Notes: generated by a model not told the origin, from the letters alone. Counted from the stretch's first letter, positions 55,334-64,000 are shown. The stretch is DNA of 64,000 nt from Maricaulis sp017643475 (GCF_047123815.1 NZ_CP138920.1:372001-436000); one strand, 5' to 3'. Translations and numbers: made by a program.

Positions 55334-56738
55334 CGACCGGCGCGAGCAGGTCCAGCGTCACCGCCGTCATTGCCTCGGTCGCCTGGGTGATCGTCGTCAT
55401 CGGATCATCCGGGGCAAATTCCGGTGTGTGATTGGACGGGCGGGACATGCCGCGTGCATCGTAATCCTCCAGCCGGGCCTGCGTCGTGCCGCCGACCCAG
55501 AACATGAAGGTAGGAACCTCGTGTTCGGTACGGTGGTACTGGGAATAATCCTCACCGCCCATGATCGGCGGAACCTCGCGCACATGGTCGCTGCCAAATC
55601 GCGACCGCATTACCGAAACAGCCCGCGCCGCCAGCACCGGGTCATTGAACAGGGACGGCGTATAGGTCTCCTCGATCTCGACGCGCGGATACTCGTCCGG
55701 CTCGAGCCCGTAGGAGGCCGCCTGCGAGGCGGCGATGCGCTGGATGCCTTCCAGCAATTGCGCGCGCACATCATCGGAATAGGAGCGCACGGTCAGCTGC
55801 AGATGCGCCTCCGGACCGATAATGTTGTGCTTGGTTCCGGCATGGAAGGCGCCCACCGTGACCACGCCCGGTTCCAGCGGGTTGAGCTCGCGGGACACCA
55901 GTCCCTGCAGCGCCACAACAATCTGCGAGGCGAGATAGATCGGGTCTTTCGTGGTGTGTGGATAGGCCCCATGACCGCCGCGCCCCTGCACATAGATGTC
56001 GACCGAGTCGACATTCGCCATCGCATAACCCGGGTGATAGGTGATGTCGCCGACGGCCGTGGAGGCAAATGTGTGGAAGGACAGATTGTAGTCCGGCAGC
56101 GGGAACCGCTCGTAGAGCCCGTCATCCAGCATCGCCACGGCGCCCAGCCCCAGCTCCTCTGCCGGCTGGGCAATCAGGACCAGCGTGCCGGACCATTCAT
56201 CCGTGCGTTCGGACAACTGGCGCGCGGCGCCGATCAGCGCTGCCATGTGTGTGTCATGGGCACAGGCGTGCATGACCGGGAATTCATTGCCGATCCGGTC
56301 CTGGCCGACCACGGTCGAGGCATAGGATACATCCGTGTTCTCCTGCATCGGCAGCGCGTCCATATCCGCCCGCAGGGTTACGGTTGCCCCCTCGCCATTG
56401 CGCAATACACCGACGACGCCGGTGCGGCCGACACCTTCAGTGACCTCGAACCCCAGCGCCCGCATTTCCTCGGCCATGCGCGCCGCCGTCTCGATCTCCA
56501 TGAAGGAGAGTTCCGGATTGGCGTGGAAATGCTCGTAGAGCGGACCGATATGGGTGGTGTAATCGGCGCGGATCGCCTCGCGCAGGGCGTCATCGCCCGG
56601 TGCGCTGACGGTTTCAGCCAGACCATCCATCGGGACGTCACCCGACACGGCGGCTTCCTCGGTTTGCGCGGCGTTATCCGCAGGCGAACAGGCGGCCAGC
56701 GCTAGGACGGCGACAGCACTCAGCAGGCGCAGCTTCAT
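55311..56738 (-). CDS. Exported lipoprotein M20 amidohydrolase/peptidase
   Basis: This 475-aa protein starts at ATG 56738 with a lipoprotein signal (LLSAVAVLALAAC). The M20D-type amidohydrolase core shows metal and catalytic residues in MHACAHDTHMAALIG, the AEELGLGA motif and MGGEDYSQY near the C-terminus. Relatives cleave amide bonds of acyl-amino acids or small peptides. A frame further upstream reaches 56879 but lacks a signal start. The Rid and GST genes overlap or follow it closely, suggesting a common metabolic purpose. Confidence 0.9.
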   Translation of the reverse strand: MKLRLLSAVAVLALAACSPADNAAQTEEAAVSGDVPMDGLAETVSAPGDDALREAIRADYTTHIGPLYEHFHANPELSFMEIETAARMAEEMRALGFEVTEGVGRTGVVGVLRNGEGATVTLRADMDALPMQENTDVSYASTVVGQDRIGNEFPVMHACAHDTHMAALIGAARQLSERTDEWSGTLVLIAQPAEELGLGAVAMLDDGLYERFPLPDYNLSFHTFASTAVGDITYHPGYAMANVDSVDIYVQGRGGHGAYPHTTKDPIYLASQIVVALQGLVSRELNPLEPGVVTVGAFHAGTKHNIIGPEAHLQLTVRSYSDDVRAQLLEGIQRIAASQAASYGLEPDEYPRVEIEETYTPSLFNDPVLAARAVSVMRSRFGSDHVREVPPIMGGEDYSQYHRTEHEVPTFMFWVGGTTQARLEDYDARGMSRPSNHTPEFAPDDPMTTITQATEAMTAVTLDLLAPVDGAAGGN

Positions 56739-56896
56739 GGTGATCCCTCGATTTCCCTTCCCTTGATCGCGCGATATTCGACCGTTCCGGCCAAGCGGGT
56801 CAATCAAAACCGCAAAGGGGGGACGCAGATGGCGCACAATCCCCTTGCCGCGCTTGCCCAGGCTGGCAGCATTGGCCACCTAGTACAGGTGCTCAC

Positions 56897-57841
56897 ATGT
56901 CTTCTCCCCTCCCCCTTGAAATAAAGGGACTTTCACGGCGCTTTGGCGCGGTGCAAGCGCTACGTGACGTCACGCTGAATGTGCCAGAAGGCAGTATCTA
57001 CGCTTTCCTTGGCCCGAACGGTGCGGGCAAAACCACCGCGATCCGCTGCATGCTGGGCCTGATCCAGGCGAATGGCGGCGAGGTTCGAATCGCCGGTCAC
57101 GATCTGCGCAGGAAACGCACCAAGGCCCTCGCCAGTGTCGGTGCGGTAGTGGAAACGCCCGCCCTCTTCCCCAATCTGACCGGTCGCGAAAACCTCGCCT
57201 TGACCGCGCGTGTGCTCGGTCACGAAAAGGCCGAGATTGATCGCGTTCTGGACGTCACCGAGATGAGCCATGCTGCGGAGCGCCGTGTCGGCCAGTACTC
57301 GCTCGGCATGCGCCAGCGTGTAGGTATCGCCCGCGCCCTTCTGGGCCGCCCACGCCTGCTGGTCCTGGATGAACCCTCCAACGGCCTCGACCCGGCCGGC
57401 ATTCGCGACATGCGCAGCCTGATCAAGGCGCTGCCGGAGCGCGAGAACACCACCGTCTTCATGTCCAGTCACTTGCTGTCAGAAGTCGAGCAAACCGCAA
57501 CCCACGTCTCGCTGATGCGAGCCGGTTCGACACTCTTCTCAGGCTCGCTGGACGAGCTGGCTGCCTTGCAGCCAACCACCATCCGCCTCAAGGCCGATCC
57601 CGCCTCCGGTGCCGAGCAGATCGCCAGCAATGCCGGTTTCTCGACCGCAAAAGAAGACGACACGCTTGTGCTCACCCGTGACGAGGACATCACGTTGGAC
57701 ACGATCGCCGAACTCAACCGCACGCTCATCGCCGCTGACATTGCCGTCCACGAACTGCGCCTGGCCAAATCCGGCCTCGAGGAAATTTTCCTCAAGATGG
57801 CGCATGACGAGACCCCTGCCAAAAAAGGAGAGGTGCAATGA
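56897..57841 (+). CDS. ABC transporter ATP-binding protein
   Basis: This 314-aa nucleotide-binding subunit has the Walker A GPNGAGKTTAIRCML, signature YSLGMRQRVGIARAL, and Walker B LLVLDEPSNGLDPAG. It is of the bacitracin/antibiotic-export (ABC-2) subfamily, with the extra C-terminal domain that contacts the permease. It overlaps the permease gene by 4 bp (ATGA). Confidence 0.93.
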   Translation: MSSPLPLEIKGLSRRFGAVQALRDVTLNVPEGSIYAFLGPNGAGKTTAIRCMLGLIQANGGEVRIAGHDLRRKRTKALASVGAVVETPALFPNLTGRENLALTARVLGHEKAEIDRVLDVTEMSHAAERRVGQYSLGMRQRVGIARALLGRPRLLVLDEPSNGLDPAGIRDMRSLIKALPERENTTVFMSSHLLSEVEQTATHVSLMRAGSTLFSGSLDELAALQPTTIRLKADPASGAEQIASNAGFSTAKEDDTLVLTRDEDITLDTIAELNRTLIAADIAVHELRLAKSGLEEIFLKMAHDETPAKKGEVQ

Positions 57842-58563
57842 TATCGCTCCTGCGCGCGGAAGCGCTGAAACTGCGCCGTTCCCTTGTTCTGTTGGTCGCC
57901 GCCACCCCGCCCCTGATGGTCTTCGCGCTCGGCTTCCTGGTAACGATATCCGACAACGGTCCCGACAATTGGCAAATCCAGATCATGAGCGGATCAGCCA
58001 TCTGGGGATTTTTCCTGTTGCCAATGAGCGCCATCGGCCTCACCGCCCTGCAGGCCCAGCTGGAACACGCCCCCAATACCTGGTCACACACGCTCGCTCT
58101 GCCCCGTCCCAAATGGCAGGTTTTCCTGGCCAAGGCGATCTGGGCCCAGCTCATTCTCGCCATTGTCAGCGTGCTGGTGATGCTGGCCAGCATCTCGAGC
58201 ACCATGCTTGGCCTGCCCTTCTCGGAACACGGCGCCATGACAGATGACATCAACTGGAGCCAGGCCGTCTCACTCTACAGCCGCATGTATGTCGCGGCGC
58301 TTTTCGTAACGGCCCTGCAATGGCTAATCGCGACCCGTTTTCGAAGTTTCGCGGTCGCTGTCTCGGTCGGTATCGGCGGCACGTTTGTGGCCGTCGCGGC
58401 AACCAGCTCGAAATGGGGGCTCTACTTCCCCTGGCTGATGCCGGTGAACATCCTTGCCAGTGAGCCGGAAAGCGCCAACCTGGCCATGACCTACGGCCTG
58501 ACCGGCGGTGTTGTGGTCTACCTGATCGGCATTATCTGGCTGGCGCGCCGCGACTGGGGCTAG
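57838..58563 (+). CDS. ABC-2-type transporter permease
   Basis: This 241-aa membrane protein has six hydrophobic segments. The N-terminal LLRAEALKLRRSLVLLVAAT and the loop LPRPKWQVFLAKAIWAQL resemble BcrB-like ABC-2 permeases of bacitracin/lantibiotic-immunity type. With the preceding gene it forms an exporter of unknown substrate. It is convergent with, and overlaps by 4 bp, the cyclophilin gene. Confidence 0.85.
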   Translation: MISLLRAEALKLRRSLVLLVAATPPLMVFALGFLVTISDNGPDNWQIQIMSGSAIWGFFLLPMSAIGLTALQAQLEHAPNTWSHTLALPRPKWQVFLAKAIWAQLILAIVSVLVMLASISSTMLGLPFSEHGAMTDDINWSQAVSLYSRMYVAALFVTALQWLIATRFRSFAVAVSVGIGGTFVAVAATSSKWGLYFPWLMPVNILASEPESANLAMTYGLTGGVVVYLIGIIWLARRDWG

Positions 58564-59483
58564 TCCCCGCTCGCACGCCGAACCGGTGCCGGCATCCGAC
58601 AGGCCTCGATGACCGGCGGCGGGGTGTTGATGAACCATTCGTGGGTGCGATTCCGGGAGGCGTCCTTGGCATTGAAAAACGCTTCGCCGCGCGTATCCAT
58701 GACCTCGAAACGAGGCTGTTCGTCCACCGGAAGGTCCGCTGCGACGCGCATCGACACTATGGGGTCCCGCCCGGCAGGGTCAGCAATCACGCCGGAGTTC
58801 ACTGCCGCATCACCACGGCGGATGGCCTGGATGTGATCCATCCCCTCCAGCACACGGCCAAACACGGTCGTATTGCGATCGAGATAACGCGGGGCGTGTC
58901 CGATCACGATGAAGAATTCCACATCTGCGCTGTCGGCATCATTGTCGCGGGCCATGGCCATCGTGCCCAGGCAATGCAGCATCCAGGTCTGATCACCGTC
59001 ACGGCCAACCGCGAACCCATCCACATGCCCGACTTCCGGCGCATAGAGGTCGCGATCCTGCATCGCGGTGAAGGTTACGCTGTCAGACGCCACAGCTAGC
59101 TCTGCGGCAAGCGCCGGGTATTGCGGCAGGACTTCGGAATTTTCCTCCTCGCCCCGGCCGCCCTGAACGACAAAGCCATCAATGACGCGATAGAATTCGC
59201 GACCATCGTAAAATCCGTCCCGCGCCGCCTGGCGCATGCGCGCAGCGTGATTGGGTGCAAACTGGTCAGCCAGCTCCACATAGACCACACCCGTGCGGGT
59301 CTCGATCACCAGGACATCCTCCGGGTCAACCGCACGCCAATCAGGGATATCCGTGAAATCCAGTCCGCCAATCACGCCGCCATCCATCGCAGGCGCATCA
59401 CTGCAACCTGCTCCACATTCCGGTTCATCCGGCGCCTGGCAAGCCGCGACACCCAGGGCCAGTGAGGCCAATAAAAAGCGCAT
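58560..59483 (-). CDS. Lipoprotein peptidyl-prolyl cis-trans isomerase (cyclophilin type)
   Basis: This 307-aa exported lipoprotein (LLASLALGVAAC) starts at ATG 59483. The cyclophilin fold is recognised from FYDGREFYRVIDGFVVQGG and, later, FFIVIGHAPRYLDRNTTVFG and VLEGMDHIQAIRRG. The domain is probably periplasmic and assists protein folding. A frame to 59747 upstream lacks a reasonable start and overlaps the crystallin gene region. Confidence 0.88.
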   Translation of the reverse strand: MRFLLASLALGVAACQAPDEPECGAGCSDAPAMDGGVIGGLDFTDIPDWRAVDPEDVLVIETRTGVVYVELADQFAPNHAARMRQAARDGFYDGREFYRVIDGFVVQGGRGEEENSEVLPQYPALAAELAVASDSVTFTAMQDRDLYAPEVGHVDGFAVGRDGDQTWMLHCLGTMAMARDNDADSADVEFFIVIGHAPRYLDRNTTVFGRVLEGMDHIQAIRRGDAAVNSGVIADPAGRDPIVSMRVAADLPVDEQPRFEVMDTRGEAFFNAKDASRNRTHEWFINTPPPVIEACRMPAPVRRASGD

Positions 59484-59556
59484 GATCTCGTCCCCCGCTT
59501 GCCCTCCGACTCTATCCAGCGCGGCAACCGACGCAATCCCCTCGACCAGAGGACAA

Positions 59557-59597
59557 GCTGAACGCAGGATGAAGGCAAGGGTCTGACAGCGTTCAGC
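59557..59597. promoter_or_regulatory. Inverted repeat upstream of the crystallin gene
   Basis: A 9-bp perfect inverted repeat (GCTGAACGC at 59557-59565 and GCGTTCAGC at 59589-59597, 23-nt spacer) lies 45 bp before the gene start. The spacing suggests a dimeric regulator on two half-sites or a leader stem-loop. Confidence 0.4.
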
Positions 59598-59642
59598 CTG
59601 GGTGTTAGATGGTGTGTCTCGAACTTCAGAGAGGGAATTGAG

Positions 59643-60611
59643 ATGAGTCTCGTGCGTTTCTTGGTCGGCGGTCTTGCCCTGGTGGCGGCCCAGTCCACTC
59701 CAGCCTTGGCACAGGAAGTCGTGCTGTATGACGGCCAGAATTATCAAGGTCGCAGCCTTCGCCTGTCCGGCGATGCGCCCAATTTAAATGATCTCGGTTA
59801 CAACGACCGCGCCAGCTCCATCCGAATCATTTCCGGCACCTGGGAATTCTGCAAACACGCGCGTTATCGCGGCGATTGTTTTGTCGCCAGCGCGGACCAG
59901 GCCAGCATCTATGGCCTGGATAACCGTATTTCATCGGCGCGCCTGATCAGCGCCGGGCGCGGGCACAGAGGCAGGCCTCGCGATCGTGATTCTGGCTGGG
60001 ATGACCGGCGCGATGATCGCTGGGATGACCGCGGCGACCGTCGCCGGGATCGCCGGCGCGGCCGCTCCGAGATCACGCTGTATTCCGGCCCCAATTTTAC
60101 CGGTCAGTCGATTACGCTCGGCAGCACCGCCGACAATCTTCACAATTACCGTTTCAATGACCGTGCACGCTCGATCCGCGTCGAAGGCCGTGGTGGTTGG
60201 GTCGTTTGCCAGCATGCCCATTTCGAAGGCGCCTGCATGCAGGTCAATGATGATATTGCCTATCTACAAGGCGGCATGGCCGGTGTGATCTCCTCGGCGC
60301 GTCCAGACAGCAATTCCAATCGCCGCGGCACGCGCCCTCGTGAAGGTGTCTGGCTGTATGATGGTAGAGAATTCGTTGGCCGCCGATTCGAAACGGTCAA
60401 CGACGTCCCCAATATCAATGACCTCGGCTTCAATGACCTCGCGGACAGCATCGTGGTCGCGCGTGGTGAAACCTGGGAAATCTGCGAACATGCGCGCTAT
60501 CGCGGTCGCTGTGAAATTGTCGACAGCGAAAGCATTTCCGACCTGGCGCGTTACGGCTTCCAGAACCGGATTTCCTCTCTGAGACGGGTGGACGGATACA
60601 GTCGCTGGTAA
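59643..60611 (+). CDS. Secreted three-domain beta/gamma-crystallin protein
   Basis: This 322-aa exported protein has a signal peptide (GGLALVAAQSTPALAQ) and three beta/gamma-crystallin domains, near residues 24-103, 141-222 and 237-318, starting with VVLYDGQNYQG, ITLYSGPNFTG and VWLYDGREFVG. Domain 1 has both Ca2+ motifs intact (NDRASS and DNRISS); domains 2 and 3 keep only degenerate forms (NDRARS, NDLADS, QNRISS). Between domains 1 and 2 lies a 38-residue linker rich in Arg and Asp (DRDSGWDDRRDDRWDDRGDR). Bacterial crystallins are usually Ca2+-binding stress or envelope proteins. Confidence 0.88.
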   Translation: MSLVRFLVGGLALVAAQSTPALAQEVVLYDGQNYQGRSLRLSGDAPNLNDLGYNDRASSIRIISGTWEFCKHARYRGDCFVASADQASIYGLDNRISSARLISAGRGHRGRPRDRDSGWDDRRDDRWDDRGDRRRDRRRGRSEITLYSGPNFTGQSITLGSTADNLHNYRFNDRARSIRVEGRGGWVVCQHAHFEGACMQVNDDIAYLQGGMAGVISSARPDSNSNRRGTRPREGVWLYDGREFVGRRFETVNDVPNINDLGFNDLADSIVVARGETWEICEHARYRGRCEIVDSESISDLARYGFQNRISSLRRVDGYSRW

Positions 60612-60659
60612 GGCGAGCTTCGTTCCGCAAGGGCGGCCCCGCGGGGCCTCCCTTTTCAC

Positions 60660-61082
60660 TTACCCATTCTGTGCAGACCGCTCGTCCACAAACAGCCAGG
60701 TCTCGGCCTCCTGACGAGTTGCAAAGATACTGTATTCGCCCAGCGGCCGCTCATCAGACCGGTGGATAAAGTGCTCTATGGCCAGCTTGTTCAGCGGATC
60801 CGGGCAGACAAATACAGTCTGCTCAATACCGTCTTCTCCGAACAGGGCGGCACGGTCCCGGACAAGCCGGGCCTGCATCCTGTCCATCGCTTCGGCATCC
60901 ATGTCGGAGACATCCACCCCTCGGCTGTAGACGATCATCAAATAGCGGCAGGCGCGCGCAACCTCGCCGATCTCGATCAAGGCCGCGAAATGATCTCTGA
61001 ATTCCTCAGCCGTCTGCCGGCCGGGGAAATAGGTCCAGATCATCAAGGATCTGGATTCATCGATTTCAAGCCCGATTGCCAT
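60660..61082 (-). CDS. STAS/SpoIIAA-like protein of unknown function
   Basis: This 140-aa cytoplasmic protein is of alternating strand-helix design (SRSLMIWTYFPGRQTAEEFR, ARACRYLMIVYSRGVDVSDM), reminiscent of the SpoIIAA/STAS-like small domains in alphaproteobacteria, but I do not see a certain family motif. There is no partner gene next to it. Confidence 0.55.
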   Translation of the reverse strand: MAIGLEIDESRSLMIWTYFPGRQTAEEFRDHFAALIEIGEVARACRYLMIVYSRGVDVSDMDAEAMDRMQARLVRDRAALFGEDGIEQTVFVCPDPLNKLAIEHFIHRSDERPLGEYSIFATRQEAETWLFVDERSAQNG

Positions 61083-61157
61083 CTGCTGCCCTTACCGCTG
61101 CATGAATAAAAATATTCATACCAAAAGCGGAGGGCGCATGGAAGGCTTCGATGTCAG

Positions 61158-62867
61158 CTATTCTGCACCGCCAAAGCGTTCCGACCAGGCCTCGACATCG
61201 GTGTCCTCGATCTTCTTGAACAGGACTTCCGGAGGCTCGACAGCCTGGCCCAGCGGCAGCGCGGTCAGCATCTCGCACACATCGCACGCGGGCCAGGTCC
61301 GCTCGTCGTCTGCCACGCCCAGCGCGTCGAGAATCGTCTTCGCCGCGTCGGGGATGATCGGCTGGGCGATTTTCGCCATCACCGTCATGTAGTTCAGCGC
61401 CGTACGCACGCCGATCGCCGCTGCGCTCGGATCCGCCTTGAACTTGGTCCACGGCTCGGCACGGGTCAGGTATTCATTGCCCAGCGCCCAGATCGCCCGG
61501 ACCTCGCCGGCAGCCTTGCGGAACTCCATCGCCTCGAAATGGGTGGCAGCATCCTTCAGGCGCGCCTCCAGCTCCGAAGCCAGCCAGTCCTCGTCTGCCC
61601 CCCATTCACCGCCTTCCGGCACGACACCGTCAAAGCGGGACTTGTTGAAACGCAGGATACGATTGACGTAATTACCCAGCACATTGGCCAAGTCGGTATT
61701 GATCAGGCTCTGGAAATGTTCCCAGGTAAAGGCGCTGTCGGAGCCTTCCGGCGCGTTCGCCGTCAGATACCAGCGCCAGTAATCGCCCGGCAACAGGTCC
61801 AGCGCCTGGTCCATGAAGACACCGCGCTTTTCCGAGGTCGAGAACTTGCCGCCATACCAGGTCAGCCAGTTGAACGCCTTGAGCCTGTCCACCGTTTTCC
61901 ACGGCTCTTCGGACCCGAGGATCGTGGCCGGGAAGGACACCGTGTGGAAGGCGACATTGTCCTTGCCCATGAACTGGACATAGGTGACGTCCTGCGCCCC
62001 CTTGTCGGTCCGCCACCAGCTTTCCCAGTCATTGCCGGTCGCATCGGCCCATTCCCGTGTCGCGCCGACATAACCGATCGGGGCATCAAACCAGACATAG
62101 AAGACCTTGGTCTCGAAGCCCTCGCGCGGCGTGCCGTCCTTGGCGACAGGCACACCCCACTTCAGATCCCGCGTGATGGACCGGTCGCGCAGGCCTTCAT
62201 CCAGCCATTTATAGGCAATCGACTTGGCCAGGGAGGGCCAGCCATCCGAGGCATCGACCCAGGCACGGATCTTGTCTTCCATCTTGGTCTGCAAGAGGTG
62301 CAGATGCGCCGTTTCGCGTACTTCGAGATTCTTCGACCCGGAAATCTTGGAGTAAGGCTCCTTGAGATCCGTCGGTTCGAGCAGGCGTCCGCAATTATCG
62401 CACTGGTCACCGCGGGCGCGCTCGAACCCACAATGCGGGCACGTGCCCTCAACGTAACGATCCGGCAGGAAACGGTCATCATCGATCGAGAAGACCTGGT
62501 GCTCGACGCGCTCCTCGATCAGGCCCTTTTCCTCCAGCACCGCCGCGAAATGCTGGGTCAATTCGATATTCGGCGTGTTCGACGTACGACCGAAATAGTC
62601 ATAGCTCAGCCCGTAGCCCTCACCGGCGGCACGCTGGATATCGTGCTGTTCGTCGCAATAGGTGCGCACATCCTTGTCCTCGGACGCCGCGGCCAGCTCG
62701 GCCGGCGTTCCGTGTTCATCGGTGGCGCAGATATAGAGCACATCATGCCCGGACAGGCGCTGGAAGCGCGCATAGACATCCGCCGGCAACATCGATCCGG
62801 CCAGATTGCCAAGGTGTTTCACACCGTTGATGTACGGCAGGGCGCTGGTGATCAGGATACGGGCCAT
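61158..62867 (-). CDS. metG: Methionyl-tRNA synthetase
   Basis: This 569-aa class I synthetase attaches Met to both tRNA-Met species. The HIGH-like motif is PYINGVKHLGN, the KMSKS-like motif KFSTSEKRGVF, and the zinc knuckle CPHCGFERARGDQCDNCG. It has the MetRS fold without the C-terminal tRNA-binding dimerisation domain, as in other alphaproteobacteria. The start is at 62867 (MARILITSALPYING); a longer in-frame ATG exists at 62900. Confidence 0.96.
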   Translation of the reverse strand: MARILITSALPYINGVKHLGNLAGSMLPADVYARFQRLSGHDVLYICATDEHGTPAELAAASEDKDVRTYCDEQHDIQRAAGEGYGLSYDYFGRTSNTPNIELTQHFAAVLEEKGLIEERVEHQVFSIDDDRFLPDRYVEGTCPHCGFERARGDQCDNCGRLLEPTDLKEPYSKISGSKNLEVRETAHLHLLQTKMEDKIRAWVDASDGWPSLAKSIAYKWLDEGLRDRSITRDLKWGVPVAKDGTPREGFETKVFYVWFDAPIGYVGATREWADATGNDWESWWRTDKGAQDVTYVQFMGKDNVAFHTVSFPATILGSEEPWKTVDRLKAFNWLTWYGGKFSTSEKRGVFMDQALDLLPGDYWRWYLTANAPEGSDSAFTWEHFQSLINTDLANVLGNYVNRILRFNKSRFDGVVPEGGEWGADEDWLASELEARLKDAATHFEAMEFRKAAGEVRAIWALGNEYLTRAEPWTKFKADPSAAAIGVRTALNYMTVMAKIAQPIIPDAAKTILDALGVADDERTWPACDVCEMLTALPLGQAVEPPEVLFKKIEDTDVEAWSERFGGAE

Positions 62868-62985
62868 TTGCGGATCTTCTTCTCGGGCGAATATGTTCAT
62901 GCTTACTCACCTGTGACGCGAGTCGTCACAAGGGACAGGACAGACCGGCACTCTTAGCCGTCTGCGCATGGGGAGGAAACACCTA

Positions 62986-63420
62986 ATGCCACGCCTTTTC
63001 GGACTCAATATCATCGCGAGCCTGGTCGCCGGCCTCGCATTCTGGATGCTGGGTTATCTCTGGTACGGGAATCTGTTCCTGGATCCGTGGACAGCAATGC
63101 AGAATTTCACCCCCGAACAGGAAGCCTATGGCGAGGCCAATATGGGCATGCTCATGGGGCTGGGTTTTCTGATCGCGCTCATTTCCTCGGGCTTTATCGG
63201 CTTTGTCCTGCGCAAGATCGGCGCGACCGAGCTTGTCGACACGATCAAGATGTCGCTGGTCCTGTGTTTCGGCTTTGTCGCCCTGACCCAGCTTTATGAC
63301 GTGGTCTACGCCCTGGAACCGATGCATCTCTTCTTCATCGATGCCGGCTACCAGGTCATCGGCTTCCCGCTGATGGCGGCGATCCACACGCTGATGGCCA
63401 ATGTGATGGTCAAGGACTGA
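62986..63420 (+). CDS. DUF1761 family membrane protein
   Basis: This 144-aa protein with four membrane helices is of the DUF1761 type: FGLNIIASLVAGLAFWMLGY, WYGNLFL, then IAAIHTLMANV-like C-terminus. The function is unknown. GGGGAGGAAA upstream supports the ATG at 62986 over one at 62968. It is divergent from metG. Confidence 0.85.
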   Translation: MPRLFGLNIIASLVAGLAFWMLGYLWYGNLFLDPWTAMQNFTPEQEAYGEANMGMLMGLGFLIALISSGFIGFVLRKIGATELVDTIKMSLVLCFGFVALTQLYDVVYALEPMHLFFIDAGYQVIGFPLMAAIHTLMANVMVKD

Positions 63421-63535
63421 GCCACAAAAACCGGCGCTGGCAGACGCGACGACAGCGCCAACCGCAGCAAACGCTTGTGCACAGGCGCGGAGGCGACTAT
63501 CAGTCCCCTCCGCGCCCAACAGCGCAACCCAGAGT

Positions 63536-63611
63536 GCCGGCTTAGCTCAGCTGGTAGAGCATCTGATTTGTAATCAGAGGGTCGGGGGTTCGAGTCCCTC
63601 AGCCGGCACCA
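63536..63611 (+). tRNA. tRNA-Thr (anticodon TGT)
   Basis: This 76-nt gene with encoded CCA has acceptor GCCGGCT/AGCCGGC, anticodon stem CTGAT/ATCAG with loop TTTGTAA, and T loop TTCGAGT. It reads ACA and related codons. It is followed by the 89-bp direct repeat. Confidence 0.97.
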
Positions 63612-63617
63612 CCTGTT

Positions 63618-63706
63618 TCCCTGTTCCCGCTCCGCTCGACCCGAGCCCAGCATCACATTCAGTGTTGGGGTCGATGCTCACATGGAACGCGCTCAGGGCT
63701 GTGGGG
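63618..63706. repeat. 89-bp direct repeat, copy 1
   Basis: It begins TCCCTGTTCCCGC and ends CTGTGGGG; the second copy is at 63740-63828 with about 85-90 percent of positions the same by eye. It starts 7 bp after the tRNA-Thr gene. It is non-coding in either strand. Confidence 0.75.
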
Positions 63707-63739
63707 TTGGAGTGTGGTCGGGCTGCCCGCGGCATTTGT

Positions 63740-63828
63740 TCCCTGTTCCCGCACCGCTCGACCCGAGCCTGTGGCCGCTTTCGGCGTTGGGGTCGATGCT
63801 CACATGGAACGCTCTGAGGGCTGTGGGG
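63740..63828. repeat. 89-bp direct repeat, copy 2
   Basis: The repeat period is 122 bp. Both copies hold the segment GGTCGATGCTCACATGGAAC unchanged. No gene is recognised between them or in the remaining 172 bp to the window end (63829-64000), which is plain sequence to my reading. Confidence 0.7.
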
Positions 63829-64000
63829 GCGAGGATGACTGGACTGGCACGCTGGAAGCCAAATCAGGCCGCAATCTGCACCCGAAACCACGCGGACGGC
63901 CACTCAATCAAGTGACAGATTGATCAGGAAAAATGCGTCTGTCCTGGTTTATTCGTGGAGTAATCGGTGCGTGTCCCCGTTTCTTCCCAATTTTCCCATT

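Overview
The window is about 64 kb of a GC-rich alphaproteobacterial chromosome. The gene order secY-adk-rpsM-rpsK-rpoA-rplQ followed by a DegQ-like protease and rarA, and the protein styles overall, point to the Maricaulis/Hyphomonadaceae/Caulobacter side of the class. That placement is inference, because no 16S gene is present.

Positions 1-7445 look like the right end of an integrated mobile element. It carries a tyrosine integrase (6179-7357, minus) next to the 3' end of a tRNA-Leu(GAG) gene (7446-7532). It also carries a split primase/helicase replication pair (126-2382, minus), a repeat-rich non-coding stretch that could be an origin (about 2446-2512), a 648-aa protein that looks like a restriction-type fusion with a C-terminal GIY-YIG-like (T5orf172) domain (3289-5235), an AP2-domain protein and two proteins of unknown function. 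The element runs off the left edge, so its other end is not visible. It resembles a phage satellite or small integrative element.

Positions 7596-17694 are core chromosome: a solo FliN-type SpoA domain protein, lipB, several membrane proteins, a propionyl-CoA carboxylase alpha subunit, a potassium-channel-like protein, rarA and a DegQ-type periplasmic protease. A small AT-richer remnant ORF lies in the rarA/degQ gap.

Positions 17716-36112 hold one nearly unbroken str-S10-spc-alpha cluster on the minus strand (rpsL, rpsG, fusA, tuf, rpsJ ... rplQ). A good sigma70-type promoter lies before rpsL, a second before rpsM, and a strong terminator after rplQ. Positions 36164-48050 hold the rpoBC/rplKAJL/nusG/secE block, also on the minus strand and ending in a strong terminator after rpoC. 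Upstream is the ancient tRNA-Tyr / tRNA-Gly / tuf / tRNA-Trp / secE arrangement. It carries a second tuf whose product differs from the first at a single residue (Asp246/Glu246).

Positions 49825-50916 are mostly non-coding. They contain a probable 6S RNA on the plus strand, two related hairpin-rich intergenic repeats, and a GIY-YIG family gene cut by one TGA codon where Trp would be expected.

Positions 51131-64000 are ordinary chromosome: rlmB, a GSGD-repeat DUF2807 protein, a four-gene DUF819 transporter/GST/RidA/M20-peptidase cluster, an ABC exporter pair, a lipoprotein cyclophilin, a three-domain secreted beta/gamma-crystallin, metG, a DUF1761 protein and tRNA-Thr(TGT) followed by an 89-bp direct repeat.
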